From: an uncultured Porphyromonadaceae bacterium
Lineage (GTDB): Bacteria > Bacteroidota > Bacteroidia > Bacteroidales > Muribaculaceae
Reading direction: 5' to 3'
Assembly (NCBI GenBank): GCA_947176285.1
Contig: CAMWQF010000128.1
Location: forward strand, 1-7,634
Length of the DNA stretch: 7,634 nt
The notes beneath the pieces are model-generated. The model was not told where the DNA came from and did not search any database. It worked only from the letters and a program-made list of their open reading frames with translations. This document shows positions 1-5,682 of the stretch, one piece after another (within the stretch, counting starts at the first letter, position 1; every line of letters starts with the position of its first letter). The position numbers were made by a program, and so were the translations under genes.

Positions 1-165
1 GTATCCCTCTTTATCGCTAACTTGACCTTCGGAGAAGATGTATATATGTCTCAGATTCTTAACAATGCTAAACTCGGTATCCTAATTGGCTCATTCCTCG
101 CAGGATTCCTCGGATGGCTCTTTTTGCACCTCACACTCCCCAAAACGTCCGGACAAGCTTCCTAA
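1..165 (+). CDS. nhaA: Na+/H+ antiporter NhaA, C-terminal fragment (5' end outside window)
   Basis: Frame 1 is open from the first base to a TAA and gives the last 54 residues of a membrane protein. The visible tail matches the final transmembrane segments of NhaA: a SLFIANLTFG stretch (E. coli NhaA has a similar SIFIASLAFG) followed by NNAKLGILIGSFLAG, which matches the conserved AKLGILIGS block of the last helix, and a short polar tail. NhaA exchanges Na+ (or Li+) for protons across the inner membrane and serves pH and sodium homeostasis. The ion-binding aspartates of the family lie upstream of the window, so function cannot be judged here. The gene converges on the RelA/SpoT homologue, and a hairpin begins 9 bp after its stop. 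The family call is fairly secure from the AKLGILIGS signature; the paralogue is unknown. Confidence 0.85.
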   Translation, partial: VSLFIANLTFGEDVYMSQILNNAKLGILIGSFLAGFLGWLFLHLTLPKTSGQAS

Positions 166-173
166 ATCGCACC

Positions 174-190
174 ATTGCCCGGAGGGCAAT
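174..190 (+). terminator. Hairpin just after nhaA, candidate intrinsic terminator; first of three tandem palindromes
   Basis: ATTGCCC and GGGCAAT form a perfect 7-bp stem around a GGA loop, beginning 9 bp after the nhaA stop. On the + strand it is followed by the T-rich run AATTTTGTT, which suits a weak intrinsic terminator for nhaA. The same GCCC-GGA-GGG core recurs at 241-255, so the element may belong to a repeat family instead of, or as well as, acting as a terminator. Confidence 0.5.
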
Positions 191-197
191 AATTTTG

Positions 198-225
198 TTA
201 ACCCACGGTTAAAACCGTGGGTTAA
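198..225. repeat. Perfect 13-bp inverted repeat
   Basis: TTAACCCACGGTT (198-210) is followed by AA and then its exact reverse complement (213-225). As RNA the likely fold is a CCCACGG/CCGTGGG stem with an A/U-rich loop. It lies between the two GCCC-GGA-GGG hairpins at 174-190 and 241-255, forming a three-hairpin composite. Its symmetry makes it equally foldable on either strand. It could be a repetitive extragenic palindrome; the copy number elsewhere in the genome cannot be seen from here. Confidence 0.8.
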
Positions 226-240
226 GCATATCCATTCATC

Positions 241-255
241 TGCCCCGGAGGGGTA
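241..255. repeat. Third hairpin of the intergenic composite, related to the one at 174-190
   Basis: TGCCCC and GGGGTA pair (five Watson-Crick pairs plus one G-U) around a GGA loop. Core and loop match the hairpin at 174-190, so the unit seems to be two related GC-rich hairpins flanking a different, longer palindrome. Confidence 0.65.
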
Positions 256-307
256 GCATTATTGTAAAATAAACAGTTTATCCCTTTTCCAAAGCTTTTC
301 GGTTCAG

Positions 308-330
308 TGGCAAGACCAAGGGTCTTGCCA
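308..330. terminator. 10-bp-stem hairpin between convergent genes, possible bidirectional terminator
   Basis: TGGCAAGACC, loop AAG, GGTCTTGCCA: a perfect 10-bp stem starting 15 bp beyond the stop codon of the minus-strand RelA/SpoT gene. Only a short T run (TTT) follows on the + strand and none follows on the minus strand, so it is not a textbook intrinsic terminator on either side. Its position and stability still make a 3'-end or mRNA-stabilising role likely. A separate perfect 12-bp palindrome, TTGCAATTGCAA, sits at 332-343 between this hairpin and the stop codon. Confidence 0.5.
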
Positions 331-345
331 TTTGCAATTGCAACT

Positions 346-2247
346 TTATACTATTTCCCTGACAGAATCGATATCAGGCAAATTTGATATTTGCTCCATC
401 ACCATTCTGAGTTCAGTATAACTGTGCACAGCAAAGGTGATTAGAATAGTTGCAATGCTGTCTTCTGTCTTTGTGTTGATGCTTCCGATAGAGAGGTTCA
501 GACTGTTGGATATACAGTCTACAAGATCAATAACCATGTGGGGCCTGTCTACACATACCACTTCTATCTCTACGGGATATAGTGTGTCATTGGCTTCAAA
601 ATCCACGCTTACAATATTGTCACCCAGTTGCGACGACATTTTAATGACTTCCGGACAATCACGTTTATGCACCATGATGCGACTCCCGGTATTATAGAAA
701 CCTATCACCTCCTCTCCGGGCATTGGCATACAAATGGGACATCGGTCATATTTCGGTTTTGGAAGTTTTGCAAGATAAGACCGTATTGCTTTTCTTGCTT
801 TGTATGTCACAGTTGCATCAAGCCAATCTTTTGTTGGATGGCAGTCAGCATCTGTGAATACTTCCACTATGTCTCCGCGATGAAGGAGTGTCTTTATGGA
901 TGCCAGTCTTCCGTTGATACGTGCGAACTTTGCCTTCTCTCCAAGTTTTGAATGTATTTCATAAGCAAAATCAAGCACAGTGGATTTTTGTGGAAGCACT
1001 ATTGGTTTGCCTTGCGGTGTGAAGGTCATGATATCGTCATTATAGAATGATGACACGACGTTTTCTATAAACGTGCTTCCTCCATCTTGCGCATTTTTGG
1101 ATATTTCTCTCAGGTTAGAACGGAATTTATTAATCCATCTCCTGATATTCCCCTCTGAACTGTCGCTTAAGAATCCATATTGGGAATTAGTCACCATTCT
1201 CTCACTGCTGATATGCACTTCTTGCCATCTGCCGAAGTCTGCAAGGAGTTTTACATGAAAACTCTGATAGCCGTTCTCTTTCGGACTGTCAATATAATTG
1301 GAAATGCCTCCAGGTTTCTCTTTAAATCTATCAGTGAGAAGAGAATAAATCTTGAGTGCTAGATTTTTTTCTGACACTCCTTCTTCATTCTTGAACACTA
1401 TCTCTACAAAATGCCGGTATTTCAAATGATCGAAATCATCTCCATACTTATTCATTTTGCGCCATAACGAATATGGCTGACGATATTCCACAAATACTCT
1501 TGATTTGATGCCTCCACGCTTCAGTATGTTGGAAATTTCATCCGTGAAGATTTTCAATCGCGCATAGTTTGACTTTTTGTCGGCTTCAATGCGAGAAGTC
1601 AGTTCCGCATACTCATGAGGACATCGGAAACGCAGAGAAAGATTTTCTAATTCAGTCTTTACATTATATAGACCCAAACGGGTAGCCAGCGGTGCGTAAA
1701 AATAATCGGTTTCCCCTGCAATCTTCATCTGCTTATCAGGCCTCATTGATGAGAGCGTGCGCATGTTATGGAGTCGATCGGCAAGTTTCACTAGCAATGC
1801 CCTTATGTCATATTGAACTGCCGTTAGCATCTGCTTGAAATTGTCGAGTTGTTTCGACATCTCATACTTTTCCTTTTTTTGCTTGGTGACGACTCTGACA
1901 AGAAACGCTACATCATTGCCAAATCTTTTTTGAATCTGGTCCACAGTCCACTCCGTATCCTCCACCACGTCATGAAGGAAAGCGGCAATCACAGTGTCAA
2001 CGTCAAGATTAAGTTCTTGAGCGGCTATCGTTGCGACAGCAATTGGATGGAAGATATATGGTTCGCCTGTTTTCCTCTTTTGCTTGGAATGGGCTTCTCT
2101 TGCCACTTCAAAGGAATCCACAAGACGGCGATAATCTTCTTCTGTCACGCGTGGACGCATGACATCAAAAACCACCTTTGCCCGATTCTCTATTTCAGCA
2201 GAGTAATCCTTCTTCTCCACCACTGTTTTTTTACCCTTTTCTTCCAT
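346..2247 (-). CDS. RelA/SpoT-family (p)ppGpp enzyme, probably a hydrolase with a degenerate synthetase domain
   Basis: Long RSH homologue, 633 residues, cytoplasmic; it acts on the alarmone (p)ppGpp. Domain order: HD hydrolase (about 40-200), synthetase-like (about 245-370), TGS (about 404-466), zinc finger with C503, C506, H527 and C531, and ACT (about 557-633). The HD site looks complete: H67, H92-D93, E96-D97, D157 and N161 in DRLHNMRTL. The synthetase fold is recognisable (SPKENGYQSFH at 321-331; D273 and E343 kept), but the RXKD/EXDD motif reads GISN (314-317), the QIRT that follows the catalytic Glu reads HISS, the Arg of the ATP-binding RxK motif is Glu (E254), and the downstream His-rich motif is gone. 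Only about 35 residues separate TGS from the first zinc-finger Cys, so the helical linker is nearly missing; long RSH proteins usually exceed 700 residues. I infer a SpoT-like hydrolase with little or no synthesis. It is third in the mlaE-mlaF block, 57 bp after mlaF, with no clear promoter in the gap. Confidence 0.9.
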   Translation of the reverse strand: MEEKGKKTVVEKKDYSAEIENRAKVVFDVMRPRVTEEDYRRLVDSFEVAREAHSKQKRKTGEPYIFHPIAVATIAAQELNLDVDTVIAAFLHDVVEDTEWTVDQIQKRFGNDVAFLVRVVTKQKKEKYEMSKQLDNFKQMLTAVQYDIRALLVKLADRLHNMRTLSSMRPDKQMKIAGETDYFYAPLATRLGLYNVKTELENLSLRFRCPHEYAELTSRIEADKKSNYARLKIFTDEISNILKRGGIKSRVFVEYRQPYSLWRKMNKYGDDFDHLKYRHFVEIVFKNEEGVSEKNLALKIYSLLTDRFKEKPGGISNYIDSPKENGYQSFHVKLLADFGRWQEVHISSERMVTNSQYGFLSDSSEGNIRRWINKFRSNLREISKNAQDGGSTFIENVVSSFYNDDIMTFTPQGKPIVLPQKSTVLDFAYEIHSKLGEKAKFARINGRLASIKTLLHRGDIVEVFTDADCHPTKDWLDATVTYKARKAIRSYLAKLPKPKYDRCPICMPMPGEEVIGFYNTGSRIMVHKRDCPEVIKMSSQLGDNIVSVDFEANDTLYPVEIEVVCVDRPHMVIDLVDCISNSLNLSIGSINTKTEDSIATILITFAVHSYTELRMVMEQISNLPDIDSVREIV

Positions 2248-2304
2248 GCCTTTTTTTTGCTTTCCTGTGAATACTCCTGATTATGTTTTACTCAATGAGA
2301 TGGA

Positions 2305-3075
2305 CTAAGCATTTGCTTTCTTTTCCATATACCCCTTCACTTCTTTAAAGAGTGTGGAAGCAAACACCAAATCGTTAAGATTTTGATTGTCACTGCGATA
2401 TATGGTCTTGTCATTTCCTGCCCAGTCACAGTAGCCTTTGTTGATGAATATGATGTGCTCTCCTATTCCAAGCACTGAGTTCATATCATGTGTATTTATG
2501 ACTGTCGTGATTTGATATTCATGAGTTATGTCGCTAAGCAAATCATCAATCAAGAGCGATGTTCTCGGATCAAGACCCGAGTTCGGTTCGTCACAGAAGA
2601 GATATTTAGGATTCAGTGCTATTGCCCTTGCTATCGCAACTCGCTTCTGCATACCTCCGGAAATTTCTGACGGATACTTATTGTCTGCATTCTTCAGTCC
2701 CACTCTGTCTATACAGAAATGCGCTCTTTCAAGTTGCTCATTTCTGCTTAATGGAGAAAACATCTTTAAAGGAAACATTACATTTCCGAGAACTGTCTCA
2801 TTGTCAAACAATGCCGACCCCTGAAACAACATTCCGATATCCATTCTTAGTTGCTTACGCTGATCTGCATTCATCGTATTTAGACACCTGCCATCATAGT
2901 AGATCTCCCCTTCTTCCGGTCGGAGAAGCCCTACAAGACACTTCAATAAAACGGTCTTTCCGGAACCTGATTGCCCGATGATCAGATTTGTCTTCCCGGT
3001 TTCGAATGTTGCTGATATGTCATGGAGCACCTGGACTCCGTCAAACCATTTGCTGACGTTCTTTACTTCTATCAT
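2305..3075 (-). CDS. mlaF: MlaF-like ATP-binding subunit of a phospholipid (MCE-type) ABC transporter
   Basis: 256 residues, the usual size of a single-domain ABC ATPase. Walker A is GQSGSGKT (34-41), the Q-loop is LFQGSALFD with Q85, the signature is ISGGMQKRVAIARA (138-151), Walker B ends in D162-E163 (CDEPNSGLDP), and the switch histidine is H196. The FQGSALFDNETV stretch and the SGGM-KRVAIARAIAL block are typical of MlaF/YrbF/Ttg2A and not of general importers. Its partner permease MlaE lies immediately upstream; the mlaE stop and this ATG overlap as ATGA (3072-3075), which implies translational coupling. With an MCE protein the complex moves phospholipids between inner and outer membrane leaflets, but no mlaD is present here, so the partner must lie elsewhere. 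C-terminal residues beyond about 225 are lysine-rich and unassigned. Confidence 0.92.
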   Translation of the reverse strand: MIEVKNVSKWFDGVQVLHDISATFETGKTNLIIGQSGSGKTVLLKCLVGLLRPEEGEIYYDGRCLNTMNADQRKQLRMDIGMLFQGSALFDNETVLGNVMFPLKMFSPLSRNEQLERAHFCIDRVGLKNADNKYPSEISGGMQKRVAIARAIALNPKYLFCDEPNSGLDPRTSLLIDDLLSDITHEYQITTVINTHDMNSVLGIGEHIIFINKGYCDWAGNDKTIYRSDNQNLNDLVFASTLFKEVKGYMEKKANA

Positions 3076-3818
3076 TGGAGCAAAAGTTTTGTGAGGATTA
3101 CATCGGCAAGAAGTATGAGTATAGAACTTGCTACTACAGCATTGGTACTTGCCTTACCAACTTCAAGAGCCCCTCCCTTTACATAGTAGCCGTAGAATGA
3201 AGCAACTGTCGCTATTATATACGCGAATACTACTGTCTTTATGATACCATACCAAACATACCACTCATTAAAGAATGACTGGATTCCAAACACATAGTTT
3301 TCTACTGTCAGCATATCTGTGAATTCTGCTACAAGCCAGCCACCCCAAAGTCCTACAAACATCGATAGCACGCAGAGGATTGGAACAAAAAGCACAAAAC
3401 CGATCACTTTGGGCAATACTATGAAATTTGCGGAATTGATGCCCATGATTTCCATGGCATCAATTTGCTCTGTCACTCGCATAGTGCCTATCTCAGATGC
3501 GATGTTCGAGCCGACCTTTCCTGCAAGAATTAGACACATCATGGTAGATGAAAACTCAAGCAAGAGGATTTCCCTCGTGGCAAGACCCGTCGAGTAACTT
3601 GGTATCAAGGGGGAGACAATATTTATGGTCATCTGTATGGCGATAACAGCACCAATGAATATTGAGATTATCACCACCAAAGGTATGGAATCAACTCCCA
3701 ACTGAGATATTTCTGTCAAGAGTTGCTTAAAGAAAACCTTCCACTTGTCTGGACTGCGGAACACCTGTGTCATAAACAGACAATACCGTCCGAACGTTTT
3801 TATTGATTTTGTTATCAC
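3072..3818 (-). CDS. mlaE: MlaE-like permease of the phospholipid ABC transporter
   Basis: 248 residues, all membrane-type, about the normal MlaE length. The family signature is clear at 99-126: AGKVGSNIASEIGTM followed by RVTEQIDAMEIMG. Hydrophobic segments lie near 44-66, 85-100, 135-165, 190-212 and 226-246. It would be the transmembrane half of the MlaFE complex in the inner membrane, paired with the overlapping mlaF. The start is unusual: the reading frame begins with GTG (3818-3816), and the only good ribosome-binding sequence (AAGGA, 3850-3846) fits an ATG at 3838 in another frame, which opens a 7-codon ORF ending in TGA across the GTG. The N-terminal length (about 20 residues before the RSPDKWKVFFKQ region) fits the family, so the GTG start is preferred over a frameshift, though a single-base sequence error is possible. 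Confidence 0.9.
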   Translation of the reverse strand: MITKSIKTFGRYCLFMTQVFRSPDKWKVFFKQLLTEISQLGVDSIPLVVIISIFIGAVIAIQMTINIVSPLIPSYSTGLATREILLLEFSSTMMCLILAGKVGSNIASEIGTMRVTEQIDAMEIMGINSANFIVLPKVIGFVLFVPILCVLSMFVGLWGGWLVAEFTDMLTVENYVFGIQSFFNEWYVWYGIIKTVVFAYIIATVASFYGYYVKGGALEVGKASTNAVVASSILILLADVILTKLLLQ

Positions 3819-3838
3819 AATTTATTATTTTTAGTCAT
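3815..3838 (-). other. Seven-codon leader ORF overlapping the mlaE start (GTGA)
   Basis: On the minus strand ATG ACT AAA AAT AAT AAA TTG TGA reads MTKNNKL. AAGGA lies 7 nt before its ATG, the best Shine-Dalgarno match that I noticed in the window. Its TGA shares bases with the GTG of mlaE (GTGA), the same geometry as the ATGA overlap between mlaE and mlaF, so ribosomes ending here could restart on mlaE. The peptide is lysine/asparagine-rich and resembles nothing I know. The alternative is a one-base deletion, real or sequencing-derived, that broke a slightly longer mlaE N-terminus. Confidence 0.4.
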
Positions 3839-3898
3839 TCTTTTTTCCTTTGATACTTCTCAAAGAAGAAATTCAAGTGCAAAATTAATAAAAATTTT

Positions 3899-3931
3899 CA
3901 AAGTTAAGCCCTATTATTTGTTTACAACAAT
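3899..3931 (-). promoter_or_regulatory. Candidate promoter for mlaE-mlaF-RSH block
   Basis: On the minus strand TAACTTTG (3906-3899) fits the Bacteroidota -7 consensus TAnnTTTG exactly. A weak -33 candidate, ATTG (3931-3928), lies 21 nt upstream. Transcription would begin near 3892, leaving a leader of about 75 nt before the mlaE GTG. The -7 box is a good match; the -33 box is not, so this is moderate at best. Confidence 0.4.
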
Positions 3932-3948
3932 CGTTTTTATTAATTTTG
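3917..3948 (+). promoter_or_regulatory. Candidate promoter for the udk-lptB-CPBP-holA operon
   Basis: TTTG (3917-3920), a 20-nt spacer and TAATTTTG (3941-3948) match the Bacteroidota sigma-ABfr pattern TTTG-N19-21-TAnnTTTG without mismatch. A start near 3955 gives a 5' leader of about 85 nt before the udk ATG. The upstream half overlaps the candidate minus-strand promoter (3899-3931), and a perfect inverted repeat TTGTT-TAC-AACAA (3918-3930) covers the shared part. Confidence 0.6.
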
Positions 3949-4041
3949 TCATGAAAAGTAAAAAAAAATGGTAATAAACACCAATATTTGCACGAAATGG
4001 GCAAATCATAGGTTGTTTTTTGCAGTATAAATGGACTTCTT

Positions 4042-4668
4042 ATGTTAGTAATCGGTATTGCCGGAGGCACCGGGTCTGGAAAATCCACTGTCGTCCGCAA
4101 GATAATAGAATCTCTTCCAAAAGATGAAGTTGCAGTCCTCCCACAAGACTGCTACTACAACGACAATCACCATATTCCTCTTGAGACACGTCTTAAGATG
4201 AACTACGATGAACCGAAAGCCATCGATTGGCAGTTGCTGACTAAGCAACTCGATGAGTTGAAGGCGGGGCATTCCATCGACCGTCCTACCTACGATTTTC
4301 TCACTTGCTCTCGTCTTGATGAGACAGTCAGGATTACTCCTCGTGAAGTTGTGGTAGTGGAAGGTATATTGGTGCTTTGCGAGAAAGAGTTGCGCGACAG
4401 GATGGATGTAAAGGTGTTTGTGGATGCTGATGCCGACGAACGCCTTATACGTGTCATACACCGCGATTGCATTGAACGTGGGAGAACGCCCAAAATGGTG
4501 ATTGACCGTTATCAGGAGACTCTTAAGCCTATGCATGAACTCCATATAGAGCCTTCAAAGCGTTATGCCGATTTGATTATTCCTCAAGGCGGCAACAACG
4601 AAGTGGCTATCAAACTCTTGACTGACTATATTCGTACACTTCTACCTTCCTTCAAAATCAACAAATGA
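4042..4668 (+). CDS. udk: Uridine kinase
   Basis: 208 residues, standard for Udk. It phosphorylates uridine and cytidine to UMP and CMP with a nucleoside triphosphate in cytoplasmic pyrimidine salvage. Evidence: the N-terminus runs straight into the P-loop GGTGSGKST (8-16); LPQDCYYND at 33-41 supplies D36, matching the conserved Asp of the nucleoside-binding region; NYDEPKAIDW (54-63) matches the family N[FY]DxPxAxDW block; RPTYDF is at 81-86; VVVEGILVL lies at 104-112 (Walker B region); and a DADERLIRVIHRD then ERGR lid segment follows at about 130-148. The ATG places the P-loop at its normal position, and no Shine-Dalgarno sequence is evident, as is common in Bacteroidota. A 5-codon ORF (4031-4048, MDFLC) overlaps the start in another frame. 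The gene heads the plus-strand operon, and its TGA overlaps the lptB ATG (ATGA). Confidence 0.95.
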   Translation: MLVIGIAGGTGSGKSTVVRKIIESLPKDEVAVLPQDCYYNDNHHIPLETRLKMNYDEPKAIDWQLLTKQLDELKAGHSIDRPTYDFLTCSRLDETVRITPREVVVVEGILVLCEKELRDRMDVKVFVDADADERLIRVIHRDCIERGRTPKMVIDRYQETLKPMHELHIEPSKRYADLIIPQGGNNEVAIKLLTDYIRTLLPSFKINK

Positions 4669-5681
4669 AAATATTCCCGCTTTTCCCAAAGAAAGACTCC
4701 GATAAGCCGAAAGTCACTTCTGAATCAATAAATGAGATCCCTATTACTGATGGTGATGTCGTCGACGGATATGCTGACGACATTAATAAAACTTTAGAAG
4801 TTCCGGATTCTGTTATAGCAGAAGATATGATAGAAACCGGAGTTATGCCGGATTCTCAGGTTAAAGAACATGAGGAGGATGTCTTCCTTGACACTCCGGA
4901 TGGGGGACTTGAAGAAGAAATAATTGAACTTGATCCCGAAAAAGGTGTCTTGCGAACTAAAGACCTGGTGAAAAAATATGGCAAACGTACTGTTGCCAAC
5001 AAAGTATCTATCTACGTCAGACAAGGTGAGATAGTTGGTCTTTTAGGTCCAAATGGAGCCGGCAAGACCACTACTTTCTATATGACAACCGGGCTTATCA
5101 CAGCAAATTCAGGAAAAATATTTCTCGATAATCAAGACATTACGAGTTATCCGGTTTATAAGCGTGCCCAACTGGGTATTGGCTATTTGGCCCAGGAAGC
5201 ATCGGTTTTCCGCAAACTTTCTGTGGAAAACAATATCAAAGCTGTCCTTGAAATGACTAAAATGACCAAGGAGCAACAGAAAGAGAAATTGGAAGAACTT
5301 ATTGAAGAGTTCAATCTTCACAAGGTTAGAAAGAATTTAGGTGATCAACTCTCGGGCGGCGAACGTAGACGTACCGAAATTGCCAGATGTCTTGCAATTA
5401 ATCCCAAGTTTATTATGCTCGATGAGCCTTTTGCTGGCGTCGACCCTATTGCTGTGGAAGATATCCAAAGTGTTGTCTACAAACTGAAAGAGAAGAATAT
5501 CGGCATATTGATCACAGACCACAACGCTCCCGAAACACTTAGCATAACCGATCGTGCTTACTTGCTTTTTGAGGGGAGGATTCTTTTTCGTGGCACCAGC
5601 GAAGAACTTGCCGAGAATCCAATAGTGCGTGAAAAATATCTCGGCAGAAACTTTATCTTCCATCGTAAGAAATTCGATTGA
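4665..5681 (+). CDS. lptB: LptB-type ATPase of the lipopolysaccharide export ABC transporter, with acidic N-terminal extension
   Basis: 338 residues; the ABC ATPase core spans about 95-338, and plain LptB proteins are near 240. Walker A is GPNGAGKTT (128-136), the Q-loop is YLAQEASVF (Q177), the signature is LSGGERRRTEIARCLA (229-244), Walker B is IMLDEPFAGVDP (D253-E254) and the switch is TDHNAPETL (H286). The QEASVF, SGGERRR-EIAR, DEPFAGVDPI and TDHN blocks are diagnostic of LptB. It would drive extraction of LPS from the inner membrane with LptFG, which are not in this window. Residues 11-94 form a low-complexity acidic leader (27 Asp/Glu against 5 Lys) that lacks ABC motifs and contains three PDS/PDG units about 15-16 residues apart. 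The start is set by the ATGA overlap with udk; starting later, near the core, would leave a long untranslated gap. Confidence 0.93.
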   Translation: MKIFPLFPKKDSDKPKVTSESINEIPITDGDVVDGYADDINKTLEVPDSVIAEDMIETGVMPDSQVKEHEEDVFLDTPDGGLEEEIIELDPEKGVLRTKDLVKKYGKRTVANKVSIYVRQGEIVGLLGPNGAGKTTTFYMTTGLITANSGKIFLDNQDITSYPVYKRAQLGIGYLAQEASVFRKLSVENNIKAVLEMTKMTKEQQKEKLEELIEEFNLHKVRKNLGDQLSGGERRRTEIARCLAINPKFIMLDEPFAGVDPIAVEDIQSVVYKLKEKNIGILITDHNAPETLSITDRAYLLFEGRILFRGTSEELAENPIVREKYLGRNFIFHRKKFD

Positions 5682-5682
5682 C

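Noticed and set aside
166..345. CRISPR array or tRNA in the repeat-rich gap after nhaA
   Set aside because: The palindromes are three different units without regular spacers, and no cloverleaf or T-loop sequence is visible.
1849..2280. 143-codon open frame on the + strand opposite the RSH N-terminus
   Set aside because: It is antisense to the highly conserved HD domain coding sequence, its product is Cys/His/Phe-rich with no recognisable domain, and it has no promoter or partner gene.
2248..2304. Independent promoter for the RSH gene in the gap after mlaF
   Set aside because: No TAnnTTTG box is present on the minus strand in these 57 bp, so co-transcription with mlaEF is the simpler reading; a promoter inside mlaF is not excluded.
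3983..3990. AATATTTG as a second -7 box for udk
   Set aside because: It has a mismatch at the first T and no TTTG at the right distance upstream; the TAATTTTG at 3941-3948 fits much better.
4045..4545. 166-codon open frame on the minus strand opposite udk
   Set aside because: It mirrors the conserved Udk coding region codon for codon, and the predicted peptide shows no family features; it is a shadow of the real gene.
5629..5682. Upstream start for the CPBP protease adding 18 residues
   Set aside because: It would overlap the conserved lptB C-terminus by 53 bp; the ATG directly after the lptB stop gives a natural membrane-protein N-terminus with the first hydrophobic segment close to the start.
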